DNA of 64,000 nt from Caballeronia sp. dw_276. GTDB taxonomy: Bacteria > Pseudomonadota > Gammaproteobacteria > Burkholderiales > Burkholderiaceae. The stretch lies in the NCBI RefSeq assembly GCF_018449635.1, contig NZ_JAAVUV010000011.1, forward strand, positions 62,001 to 126,000, written 5' to 3'. This document shows positions 25,267-33,869 of this stretch, in pieces. A program made the translations under genes and the position numbers. The notes under the pieces were generated by a model. It had not been told where the DNA came from. It ran no database searches and saw only the letters and a list, made by a program, of their open reading frames with translations. Each line of letters begins with the position of its first letter. Positions within the stretch are counted from its first letter, which is position 1.

Positions 25267-26187
25267 ATGAATCATCTGCAAGCCATGCGCGTTTTTGTGA
25301 AGGTCGCCGAAACCGGATCGTTCGGCCGGGCTGCGGCCGCGCTCGATTTATCGAATGCGGTGATCACGCGATATGTCGCGTTGCTCGAGGCGCATCTCAA
25401 CACGCGGCTTCTGAACCGCACCACGCGCAGCGTATCTCTCACCGAAGCAGGCGCGTCTTACGCCGAAGGCTGCCGCGCGGTCATTGAACAGGTGGAGACG
25501 ATTGAATCGACGGTATCGCAAACATCGTTTGATCCCTCAGGCGTGTTGAAGCTCGTGGCGTCGGCGTCGTTTTCGTTATTCGGGCTCACGCCATTGCTCT
25601 GCGAATATCGCGATGCATTTCCCAACGTGAAACTACGGCTCACGCTGTTGCATAGGCCCGTGGATCTCGTGGATGAAGGCTTCGATGTAGGGATCGTCGT
25701 GCCGCGCATGGTCAACAGCGGCACGCTGATCAACCGGCCGCTGTTCAAGGTCACGCCCGTGATCGTGGCGGCGCCCGACTACCTCGCAAAACACGGTGTG
25801 CCGTTGCGTCCCTCCGACCTCACGGCGCACGCGTTTTTATCGCCATCGGCGGATATACATGGCGCCACGTGGTCGTTCACGAACGCGGCGGGTGAGAACG
25901 AAGATATCGTCATCGACCCGGATTACACAGTCAACAACTCACAAATGCTGCGGCAGGCCGCACTGTCCGGAATGGGTATCACCGCGCTGCCGGAAAGTCA
26001 TGTCGCCGAGGATCTCGAGAACGGCGCGTTGCTGCGCCTGTTGACCGACTACACGGTCAATAACGCCGACAAGGAAGTGTCGCTGGTTTATCCCGGACGC
26101 CGGCATGTGTCGGCGAAAACACGTTCGTTCGTGGACTTCGCGATCGCGCATTTCAGGAAAGATACGGCTGTCGGCGCGTTGTTCTGA
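25267..26187 (+). CDS. LysR-family transcriptional regulator
   Basis: A 306-residue LTTR with the N-terminal HTH (MNHLQAMRVFVKVAETGSFG, then AAALDLSNAVITRYVALLEAHLNTRLLNRTTRSVSLTEAG) and a periplasmic-binding-type effector domain (about 92-295). The sequence belongs to the large AaeR/DsdC-like subgroup that usually controls neighbouring or divergent genes; here the divergent neighbour is the porin gene. The convergent neighbour is the hybrid kinase, 25 bases away. The inducer cannot be predicted. Confidence 0.92.
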   Translation: MNHLQAMRVFVKVAETGSFGRAAAALDLSNAVITRYVALLEAHLNTRLLNRTTRSVSLTEAGASYAEGCRAVIEQVETIESTVSQTSFDPSGVLKLVASASFSLFGLTPLLCEYRDAFPNVKLRLTLLHRPVDLVDEGFDVGIVVPRMVNSGTLINRPLFKVTPVIVAAPDYLAKHGVPLRPSDLTAHAFLSPSADIHGATWSFTNAAGENEDIVIDPDYTVNNSQMLRQAALSGMGITALPESHVAEDLENGALLRLLTDYTVNNADKEVSLVYPGRRHVSAKTRSFVDFAIAHFRKDTAVGALF

Positions 26188-26212
26188 GCGCGCCGGATCA
26201 ACCTGAACGCCT

Positions 26213-29200
26213 TCATGCCATTGCCGCGCACTGCCCTTCTATGATTTCCAGCAACACTTCGCAGCGCGCGATCAGTAACTTGCCGTCCTCGTTTCTACGC
26301 GCGGCGGGTTTATCCAGAAGATCGCGCCGGAATGCATCGAGCGCCATCTGCAACGGACGATACTGCAACACGCTCGCCGCCCCGATCACGCGGTGATGCC
26401 ACTCGCGCAATTGTGCGACGGAACCGCCGGTATCGAGCAGCGACCTGAGCGTATGAAGGTCATCGCGAAAGGAAGAGACGAACGCATCGAGCAAGGCCTT
26501 CACCGTCGTCTCGCTGCCCCAGAGCTGCGTCATGTAGTCGAGATCGAGTTCATCGCTTTCATCCGCCTCATCCGGATCTGAGCGATGGTCCGCAACGTCA
26601 AGTGGCTCTGGTCCGGGCAACGTGTTCTCCATCACGCGCCATCGGTTCAGATGCTCGCGTAACGTGGCAAGACGAGTCGGCTTGACGAAGCAATCGTCCA
26701 TACCGGCATCGCGGCACATGGAAAGCTCCTCGGGCGCTGTGCTCGCGGTGATACCCAATATGGGCAATCTCTTCGATAACCCCAATTCACTCGCCCTGAC
26801 ACGCCGCGCCAGCTCGTATCCGGTCATGTTCGGCATATGGCAGTCGGTGATGAGAAAACCGTAGTGCCCGTGCTTCAGCGCCGCGAGCGCTTCCACACCA
26901 TCGGGCACGATATCGCAAGCGAATCCGAGCAAGGAAAGCTGATGACGGATCAACTCCTGATTCACCGGATGATCTTCCGCGACGAGCACGAGCTTTCCTG
27001 TGCGAATGGCGCGCTCGCGATCGGGCGCTTCCATGCTTGTCTCGATGCCCCGTGTCGCGCGCGATGCAATCTGCGGCAAGCCGGTCAACGCGGCCACGCA
27101 CGCAGCGCCGAGGCCGCGCCATGAAATTGGATTGACGCTCACGCGAATATCGTCTTCGAGGATTCGATACCCCGTCGGCTTCGGCTTTTCCGTGACGTGA
27201 ATCACGCGTGTTTTTAATGGCAGCGCTTCTTCGTGGGTATCGCTGAGGAACACCAGATCGGTGCCATTGAACGTTTGGGGATCGCGCAACGCGGCGTCAT
27301 CGCGAGAACGAATGGTGAGGTCGAGGCCAAGTGCGTGCCCGTAGTCGACAAGCGCACGGGCGACGCGAAGATCATCGATGGCGATGATGCCGCGCTTGCC
27401 ACGCAATCCGTCGATCTGATAGGTCGTCGTTTCAACCGGCATGGCGAGCCGCACGGTCATTTTCGTGCCGACGCCCAATGCGCTTTTCAGCTCGAGCGTT
27501 CCGCCCATCAGCTCGACGAGCTTGTGACAGATGGTGAGGCCGAGACCCGTGCCGCCGAAGCGGCGCGTGGTGGACGATTCAGCTTGAACGAACGGCTCGA
27601 AAAGGCTTGCTTGAGCATCGGCGGCAATGCCTATGCCCGTGTCTTCCACGCTCAACTCGATCGTCTGCGCGCCGCGCACGCTTTCGACCATGTTCACCGA
27701 CAGCATGACCTCGCCTTTCATGGTGAACTTGATGGCGTTGCTCAGCAGGTTGAACAGCACCTGGCGCAAGCGCACGCTGTCGCCGCGCACGCTAGCAGCA
27801 ACGTCGGGCGATACCGCCACGCGCACGCGCAAGCCTTTTTCATGCGCGCGTCCGGCAAGCAGGCCGACGGCGTTATCGACGAGTTCGCGCAAGTCGATAG
27901 GCATCGACTCGATGTTCAGCCGCCCGGCCTCGATCTTCGAATAGTCGAGCAGATCGTCCAGGATCTGCAGCAATGCGCTTGCCGAATCCTGGATCATGCC
28001 GAGCATCTGCGATTGATCCGGATTGAGCGGCGTGGTTTCGAAGACTTCGACAAGCCCGAGCACGCCGTTCATCGGCGTACGGATTTCGTGGCTCATCATC
28101 GCGAGGAAATCGTCCTTCGCGCGCGACGCCGCTTCGGCCGTATCGCGCGCCGCCGCGAGTTCGTCGGCACGGGCGCGCTCGATGCTTGCGTCGACCCAAT
28201 AGCCGTTCCAGACCACGGCGCCGTCCGCCTCGCGACTCGCGACGAGATCGGCGCGAATCCAGCGGCGTCCTTCGTCGACGATCGATCGAAACTCCGTGTG
28301 GACCGGCTCGAGCGTCACCGCGGAACGCTCGATTGCATCGCGCACACTGCGCTTGTCCTCGGCGTGAATCGCCGACAAGCCCGCGACCTCGTCGCGGCTC
28401 AGCGTCGCGAGATCCAGGCCGAATAAATGCCGCGTATCGCCGCCAACGTACGGGAAGCTGTAGGTGCCGTCCGGCGCGCGCCGCAACTGGAACACGACGG
28501 CCGGCAACGAGCGCGTGACGTCGTGCAGGCGGCGCTCGTTTTCGCGCGCGCGCATTTCGGCGTCGCGGATATCGGTGATGTCGATCATCGTGCCGACAGC
28601 GCCCGCCATCTCGCCGTCTGCCGCCTTGAACGCGCCGGTCCAGAAAAGCCCATGACGCGGCTCACCCGCGCGATCCCGGAAAGCGATCTCGACTTGCTCG
28701 CGCTGCCCGTTCGCGATGCTCTGACCAACGAGGTCGTGCAGACGCTTGCTGTTTTCGGAGCCCCACGACTGCGTTTCGATCGTCGTGCGGCCGACCACGT
28801 CCTCGCGCCGGATTCCAAGCGTCTTTTCAAATGCCCGGTTCACCGCGATGTAACGATTCTCCAGGTCCTTCGCGATCAGCGGATAGGGCACGACTTCCAT
28901 CATGGTCTGCTGGAAGCTGAGTTGCGTCGCGAGACGTTGTTCCGTCTTGACGCGCCGCGCCATCTCGCGCTGAAGCAAAACGAACGCGCGCAACGTAACG
29001 CCGAGAATCACGCCGATGGCAATGAGCACCGGCAGCAAACGCACTGCGCTGACGCTCCATCCGCTCGATGGCGGATCGAATGCGGCCTGACGCGCGAGGA
29101 GAATCTTCTCCTTGTCGGCGACAGGCATGGCGCGCAACGCCCGATCGATAATCGGCACGAGCCGGCGGTACTCGGGGCGCAGCGCGAAACCCATTTGCTC

Positions 29201-30055
29201 GAACTCGCCCGCGGGTCCAATGATCTTCAGTTGATCTTCGTATCGCGCGGCCAGCGCAATATCGACGGCGGCGAAGTCGCCGACAAATATGTCCGCCTCG
29301 CCGCGCGCGACCCGGTCGAGCGCCGCGGTCAGATTCGGCGCAACGCTGAACGCCGCGCTCGGAGCGAGGTTGCCAAGCCGCCCGCTCGCGGCAAGGCGTG
29401 CGGTCACGACCACGCGCCGCGCCGGCGCTTCCCCGAGATTGTCCGCTGGCGCCTCGTTCAGGCGCCCGACCATCACAAGCGGATAGCTTTCGACCGGCTC
29501 GGTCGCGATCCCGCCGGCCAGACGCGGCGTACCGCGTCGGGTTGTGGCGAGCACGTCGATCTGCCCGTTCGCGAACGCGCTCGATACCGCCGCCCAATCC
29601 GGATACACGCGCTGGTCGAAATCGATATCGAGCGCCTTCGACAAATACGCCGTGTAAGCCAGCGCAATCCCGCCTGTCTGGCCATCGGAACCGGCATAAG
29701 TAAACGGCGCCCAGCTGGTATCGATACCCAGCGCGAGCGGAGGCAACGAGCGCAGGTACGCGCGTTCGTCGGCGCTCAGGTCGAATGCCGGGGTTTGCTC
29801 ATTGTTACTTGCCCATCGCGTCCGGATTGCCTCGATAGGCGCCGGACCCTGCTCGATCAGCCGCTGGTTCACGTCGTCGCGCGACGCGGTGCGGGCGTGC
29901 GGCATGGCGAAATGCGCTTCGCTTGGATTCGTTTCCGCGGACACGCCCGATCCCGCCATCACGAGCACGAGCACGAACAGCGCCATCAGGCGGACGAAGC
30001 GGGAAATATGCGAAGTTGACATGGCGTGCAGAACTGTTCGATGCGCGCTGGTCAT
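26213..30055 (-). CDS. BvgS/EvgS-like hybrid histidine kinase (SBP-TM-PAS-PAS-HisKA-HATPase-REC-HPt)
   Basis: A 1280-residue unorthodox sensor. Order: signal sequence (about 20-40); one periplasmic solute-binding (SBP_bac_3) domain (about 95-325); transmembrane segment (about 336-360); two PAS domains (about 380-500 and 510-625); HisKA with H656 in MMSHEIRTPMN; HATPase with NLLSNAIKF, VEDTGIGI and FGGTGLGL; a degenerate receiver (885-1000); a true receiver with D1071 in ITDCHMPNM and K1125; and an HPt domain with H1221 in HHRVIGAAS. Phosphate should pass H656-D1071-H1221 and then to a separate regulator, most likely one or more of the three encoded at 31014-33164. The start at 30055 overlaps the aquaporin stop; ATG at 30022 is an alternative. 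BvgS has two solute-binding domains, this protein one. Confidence 0.92.
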   Translation of the reverse strand: MTSAHRTVLHAMSTSHISRFVRLMALFVLVLVMAGSGVSAETNPSEAHFAMPHARTASRDDVNQRLIEQGPAPIEAIRTRWASNNEQTPAFDLSADERAYLRSLPPLALGIDTSWAPFTYAGSDGQTGGIALAYTAYLSKALDIDFDQRVYPDWAAVSSAFANGQIDVLATTRRGTPRLAGGIATEPVESYPLVMVGRLNEAPADNLGEAPARRVVVTARLAASGRLGNLAPSAAFSVAPNLTAALDRVARGEADIFVGDFAAVDIALAARYEDQLKIIGPAGEFEQMGFALRPEYRRLVPIIDRALRAMPVADKEKILLARQAAFDPPSSGWSVSAVRLLPVLIAIGVILGVTLRAFVLLQREMARRVKTEQRLATQLSFQQTMMEVVPYPLIAKDLENRYIAVNRAFEKTLGIRREDVVGRTTIETQSWGSENSKRLHDLVGQSIANGQREQVEIAFRDRAGEPRHGLFWTGAFKAADGEMAGAVGTMIDITDIRDAEMRARENERRLHDVTRSLPAVVFQLRRAPDGTYSFPYVGGDTRHLFGLDLATLSRDEVAGLSAIHAEDKRSVRDAIERSAVTLEPVHTEFRSIVDEGRRWIRADLVASREADGAVVWNGYWVDASIERARADELAAARDTAEAASRAKDDFLAMMSHEIRTPMNGVLGLVEVFETTPLNPDQSQMLGMIQDSASALLQILDDLLDYSKIEAGRLNIESMPIDLRELVDNAVGLLAGRAHEKGLRVRVAVSPDVAASVRGDSVRLRQVLFNLLSNAIKFTMKGEVMLSVNMVESVRGAQTIELSVEDTGIGIAADAQASLFEPFVQAESSTTRRFGGTGLGLTICHKLVELMGGTLELKSALGVGTKMTVRLAMPVETTTYQIDGLRGKRGIIAIDDLRVARALVDYGHALGLDLTIRSRDDAALRDPQTFNGTDLVFLSDTHEEALPLKTRVIHVTEKPKPTGYRILEDDIRVSVNPISWRGLGAACVAALTGLPQIASRATRGIETSMEAPDRERAIRTGKLVLVAEDHPVNQELIRHQLSLLGFACDIVPDGVEALAALKHGHYGFLITDCHMPNMTGYELARRVRASELGLSKRLPILGITASTAPEELSMCRDAGMDDCFVKPTRLATLREHLNRWRVMENTLPGPEPLDVADHRSDPDEADESDELDLDYMTQLWGSETTVKALLDAFVSSFRDDLHTLRSLLDTGGSVAQLREWHHRVIGAASVLQYRPLQMALDAFRRDLLDKPAARRNEDGKLLIARCEVLLEIIEGQCAAMA

Positions 30056-30810
30056 AGCGGCTGTTTGCCGAGCGCGCCGCTGACACGGCCCGTGTGTCGT
30101 ATCGGGCGGGTATCGACGGAAGCGTTGCGCTGGAGCATGGGAAAAAAGAAGCCCGCGAGCACGCCGCCAGCAAGCGGCGCGGCCCAGAAAAGCCATAACT
30201 GATCCAGTGCCCAGCTTCCCATGACGAGTGCCGGACCCGTGGAACGGGTTGGATTGATGGACGCGTTGGTAACCGGAATGGCGAGCAATGAACACAATGT
30301 CAACGACAACCCGATCAGCGCCGGGCCGCCAATTCGCATGCGTTTGCCAGCGGTCACGACGAGATTGACCCACACGAACACGAACGTCATCAGCACTTCC
30401 ACGATCAACGCCGCGTGCAATTCGTAACGTCCGGGTGAATGCGCGCCGTAGCCGTTCGCGCCCAGCGCAACGAGGCCCGGCGACGCGCCCGGCCGCCCAC
30501 TGGCCACAACATATAGAAGCCATGCGCCCACAATCGCGCCACAAACCTGCGCTGCGATTGCTGGTATGAGCTCGCGTATGGGAAATCGATTGGCGATGGC
30601 GAATCCGACCGTCACGGCCGGATTGAAGTGGGCGTAAGAAATGGGGCGCAGCACGTAGACGAGCGTGGTTGCGGCAAGCCCGAAGGCCACCGCCTGGCAG
30701 ATGAGCCCAAGGTCCGCGCGGAAGTACCCGCTCGCCAGCGCCGTGCAGCCGCAACCGAAAAAGACGAGCGAAAAAGTTCCGACGCACTCGCCTAACATTT
30801 TCTTGAACAT
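30052..30810 (-). CDS. Aquaporin (AqpZ-like MIP family) with altered selectivity filter
   Basis: A 252-residue six-helix channel. The first half-helix motif is HFNPAVTVG (N63-P64-A65); the second reads NPTRSTGPAL (N186-P187-T188-R189), a Thr in place of the usual Ala. Compared with E. coli AqpZ as I recall it, the aromatic/arginine filter keeps F43 and R189, but H174 is Ser and T183 is Ala, which widens and changes the pore. The start MFKKMLGECVG has a GGAAG ribosome site; longer in-frame starts lack support. The stop overlaps the kinase start (ATGA). Water is the default substrate, but another small neutral solute is possible. Confidence 0.88.
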   Translation of the reverse strand: MFKKMLGECVGTFSLVFFGCGCTALASGYFRADLGLICQAVAFGLAATTLVYVLRPISYAHFNPAVTVGFAIANRFPIRELIPAIAAQVCGAIVGAWLLYVVASGRPGASPGLVALGANGYGAHSPGRYELHAALIVEVLMTFVFVWVNLVVTAGKRMRIGGPALIGLSLTLCSLLAIPVTNASINPTRSTGPALVMGSWALDQLWLFWAAPLAGGVLAGFFFPMLQRNASVDTRPIRHTGRVSGALGKQPL

Positions 30811-31013
30811 ATCGTCTTCCATCCCAGGTTGAGCGTCGTCACCCGAGGCGTCACCGCAAGGCAATCGTCGCGGAACCGCAAACATCGGGGGGAGTAAAAC
30901 GATCAAGTCTGGGCGCAAAGACCCATCCCATTAATCAGAGCATTCCTAAACGTTTCTGACTAATATGGAGGCATGTTTCTATCGCGATGCAGGAAGATGC
31001 CGCGAAAAGGACG

Positions 31014-31673
31014 TCAGGCGAGCCCGATCTGCCTGAGATAGTTCAACAATTGCGTTTCATTTTCGAGACCGAGTTTTCGCATGGCGTTGCGCCTTTGCGT
31101 ACCGATGGTCTTGACGCTTCTTCCAAGATGTTCGGAGATGCCATTGAGCGACTTGCCACTCGCATACAACTGAAACACCTCCCATTCACGCGCACTCAGT
31201 ACGCCGGCCTGGCTGGGGATATCGTTGAAATGGGATTTCAGCAGTGCTTGCGCGTGTGTCGACACGAAACACCCGCCGCCGATGACGGCAACCACCGCCT
31301 CGCTCAGGGAATCCATGCAATCGCGCTTGTCCACAATTCCATCAACCCCAAGCTCGAGCAGACCGGCGAGCATTTGCGCTTGCGCAATCATGGTGACGAC
31401 GATCAGGCGGGGCCGCTCGGGTTGCCTTAGAAAACGCCGCAGGAAGGCGATGGCATTGCTCTCGCCGCTAATACCCGGCATGCCAATATCCGAGATCACA
31501 ATATCGCAAGGGAAGCGGTCGATCCGGTCGGCGAGCGATTCGGTATCGATGGCCGTTGCCACCACCTCGACCCGCGGATCACGGCGAAGCCAGTTGCCGA
31601 TACCCTCTCTGACGGCCGCGTGGTCGTCGGCCAGGATGATCCGGACGTTCGAATCCGCTAGTATTTCTTCCAC
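31014..31673 (-). CDS. RcsB/NarL-type response regulator (first of three, nearest the aquaporin)
   Basis: A 219-residue regulator: receiver domain with acidic pair D16-D17 in ILADDH, phospho-acceptor D62 in VISDIGMPGISG and K116, then a LuxR-type HTH (about 158-218) with the recognition region SVKTIGTQRRNAMRKLG. The HTH and the ending LLNYLRQIGL closely resemble RcsB rather than typical NarL. The start is GTG, 8 bases after the stop of the middle regulator, so the two are co-transcribed. Its likely phosphodonor is the HPt domain of the kinase at 26213-30055. Confidence 0.9.
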   Translation of the reverse strand: MEEILADSNVRIILADDHAAVREGIGNWLRRDPRVEVVATAIDTESLADRIDRFPCDIVISDIGMPGISGESNAIAFLRRFLRQPERPRLIVVTMIAQAQMLAGLLELGVDGIVDKRDCMDSLSEAVVAVIGGGCFVSTHAQALLKSHFNDIPSQAGVLSAREWEVFQLYASGKSLNGISEHLGRSVKTIGTQRRNAMRKLGLENETQLLNYLRQIGLA

Positions 31674-31681
31674 GCTTCGTG

Positions 31682-32359
31682 CTAGGTCCCGAGCCGTTGT
31701 ACCTGGACCAGACCACTGTCAAACGCGAAACGATAAAGCTCTGCGTCCGTGTGCAATTCAAGCTTGCGCATGGCGGCGCATTTTTGCGCGCTGATCGTCT
31801 TGACGCTACGCCCGAGTTCGCGCGCGATTTCCGTCACATTTCCGCCGCGCGCGTAGCGTGCGATGACGTCGAGTTCGCGACGCGTGAGCTTCTGGCGGAT
31901 CAGGTCCACGCGATGCGACGAGGTCGCATCGGCGAGAAGCGCACGCACTGACGGGCCGAGATAATCCTCATTCGCCAGCACCGTGACGATTGCCACGTAG
32001 ATCAACTCAAGGCGATCCTGCTTGCTCACCACAGCGTTCGCGCCTGCGTCGAGCGCCCGGGCGATGAGATCGGCGTCCGTTGTCATCGATAAAACGACAA
32101 TCGCCGCCTTCGGATGATTCTTGACAATGAACTTGATCAAATCGATGCCATCACCGTGCGTACCGCCCGGCATGTAAAAATCCATGATGACGACGTCGCA
32201 TTCCTCTTTCTCCAGCGCGGCGATCAGCCCCGTAGAATCCTGCGCGCGGCACACGATCTCGATGTTCTGCACATTGGCAATCAAACGCTCGATGGCCAGA
32301 ACGACTAATGGATGATCATCGGCGACCGCCAACCTGATTCGTTGAGTGAACGCAATCAT
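31682..32359 (-). CDS. RcsB/NarL-type response regulator (middle of three)
   Basis: A 225-residue regulator. The receiver has AVADDHPLVV at the acidic pocket, the phospho-acceptor D60 in VVIMDFYMPGG and a Lys in AVVSKQDR. The LuxR-type HTH (LTRRELDVIARYARGGNVTE and SVKTISAQKCAAMRKLELH) matches its neighbours in the recognition helix. A good ribosome site (AGGTTAGGA) precedes the ATG. It is a paralogue of the genes on both sides, yet well diverged, so the array is not a recent duplication. Confidence 0.9.
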   Translation of the reverse strand: MIAFTQRIRLAVADDHPLVVLAIERLIANVQNIEIVCRAQDSTGLIAALEKEECDVVIMDFYMPGGTHGDGIDLIKFIVKNHPKAAIVVLSMTTDADLIARALDAGANAVVSKQDRLELIYVAIVTVLANEDYLGPSVRALLADATSSHRVDLIRQKLTRRELDVIARYARGGNVTEIARELGRSVKTISAQKCAAMRKLELHTDAELYRFAFDSGLVQVQRLGT

Positions 32360-32516
32360 TTCCTAACCTCTTTAAACCCGATATCCGCCCGGGTGATGCG
32401 TCCGCTCAAGGCGGGTTGCACTTTGCCTGTGTTCGCATGGCCCGGTGCAGGATCGTTGATCTGTGTCGCCATCGACATAAGATGCTTCTGAAAGCATTTC
32501 AAGTTAAGAAATCTCA

Positions 32517-33164
32517 TTACGTGAGGCCGTATGCGCGCGCGAACGCGAACAGTCCCGGATCGTTCTGGACTCCGAGCTTGCTCATGGCGTCGCGTTTTTG
32601 CCGGCTGATGGTGCGCACATCGCGCTCCATGAAGCGCGCGATCTCGGTGATCGAGAGGCCGCTTGCAAACATACGTACTACTTCGATTTCGCGAGGCGAC
32701 AGGCGCGGACCTTCGCCGAGCAGATCGTTTTCCGCACCGGCGACAGCGAGCGCGTCGACAACCGATGAGCTTAGATACCGGCGCCCGACGCCCGCAAACT
32801 TGACGGCCGCCGCGAGCTGATCCATGGATTCGACCTTGTTGAGCAGGCCCATTGCGCCTGCGCTCAGGATCGATCGCAGGATCGCAACATTGCTCATGCT
32901 GGTCAGCACGACGATACGAATCTCCGGCCAGTCCCGCCGCACCCGCTTGATCAGACGCAGCCCGTCCTCCGCCTGCAAACCCAGTTCGGGCATGGCGAAG
33001 TCCGTAACGAGCACGTCGCAAGGCGTGCTACCCAGTAATCGCAGCAACGCGGCCGCGCTTGCGGCTTCGCCTACGACTTCCAGATTTTCATCCGTGCTGA
33101 AGGTGGCTCGAATGCCAAGCAAAACGAACGGATGGTCGTCTGCCAGAACGATTCTCAGTTTCAA
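32517..33164 (-). CDS. RcsB/NarL-type response regulator (third, upstream-most)
   Basis: A 215-residue regulator: acidic pair in VLADDHPFVLLG, phospho-acceptor D55 in VLVTDFAMPELG, then a LuxR-type HTH (LSPREIEVVRMFASGLSITE, DVRTISRQKRDAMSKLGVQND). The predicted start is TTG, supported by a GAGAGG ribosome site 5 bases upstream; no in-frame ATG gives the intact N terminus. It is separated from the middle regulator by 157 bases, enough for a second promoter. It heads the row regulator-regulator-regulator-aquaporin-kinase. Confidence 0.88.
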   Translation of the reverse strand: MKLRIVLADDHPFVLLGIRATFSTDENLEVVGEAASAAALLRLLGSTPCDVLVTDFAMPELGLQAEDGLRLIKRVRRDWPEIRIVVLTSMSNVAILRSILSAGAMGLLNKVESMDQLAAAVKFAGVGRRYLSSSVVDALAVAGAENDLLGEGPRLSPREIEVVRMFASGLSITEIARFMERDVRTISRQKRDAMSKLGVQNDPGLFAFARAYGLT

Positions 33165-33869
33165 TCCGGCCTCTCATTTTTTTGTTTGCACGTCGGGTTA
33201 GTTCAGGGCCGATCCGGCAACGATTAGTTTGGCAACACGCCGTTACGGATAAGAACACGGGCACCAAGCCCCTCAATATAGGAACACTCTCAATGTCCCT
33301 TTCACAAAGCGAGGCGCTTTCTAAGATTTGACTTATTTCCAAGCTCGGCGCGCTCGCCTGCGCGCTTTGCCGGGTTGGGCGGCACTCGGTTTTGCTGCGA
33401 TTCAACGATATTCAGAGTAGTTTTCAACCGACTGACGCCTCAATACGAATTGTCCTATTCGCGCGCGTTTAGAAACATTCCACTACTTTGATTCGATTGA
33501 AGAAATAGTCGATCGACACACGATGCGTGGAAATCTGTTTCAAGGGTAAAGGCGATGGAAAGGCGGCTAGGGACTTGAACAGCGATGCGAATAGGCCCAA
33601 AACGTCCCCAACCGCATTTGCGGAGGTTCGGGCCAAGCCGGAGGTATTTCTGGTTTTATCGGAAAAAGCGAACAAGGCTTTCATAAAAGACACGCGCAAA
33701 CGATTGCGCTTGCGCAAACTAGTCGTGGCTAAATCGCAACGCCAAGCCCGGCCTCTAACCAGAGCAAAATTTGCCGGCAACAAAAAAGACCCGGAGTTTT
33801 CCGCTCATCAGTCAGTGAGCAGGAAACTCCGGGTCCATCACGTACGATCCAAGAACTGGATTTTGCCGT
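33165..33869. other. 705-bp gap between ssb and the response-regulator cluster
   Basis: The ssb terminator (33782-33836) takes up one end. The remaining roughly 615 bases are AT-richer than the genes and should carry the promoter of the regulator cluster. A 104-codon minus-strand frame (33469-33783) starts at the terminator and has no recognisable domain. No RNA gene is recognised, though a small RNA cannot be excluded. Confidence 0.45.
33782..33836 (-). terminator. Strong terminator of ssb
   Basis: On the minus strand a stem of about 20 bp (gacccggagttt paired with aaactccgggtc, extended with small mismatches through gctca/tgagc) has a short loop and ends in six T residues. It lies 33 bases after the ssb stop. 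Confidence 0.9.

Noticed and set aside
28427..30019. A 530-codon plus-strand frame
   Set aside because: It mirrors the hybrid kinase gene and shows only Arg/Ala-rich composition.
30056..30787. In-frame N-terminal extension of the hybrid kinase by 244 residues
   Set aside because: This stretch is an alternative frame of the aquaporin gene; it is Arg-rich and lacks a signal sequence, while the kinase signal sequence begins after 30055.
33469..33783. Possible 104-residue gene next to the ssb terminator
   Set aside because: It has no ribosome site, no recognisable domain, and begins at the base of the terminator.
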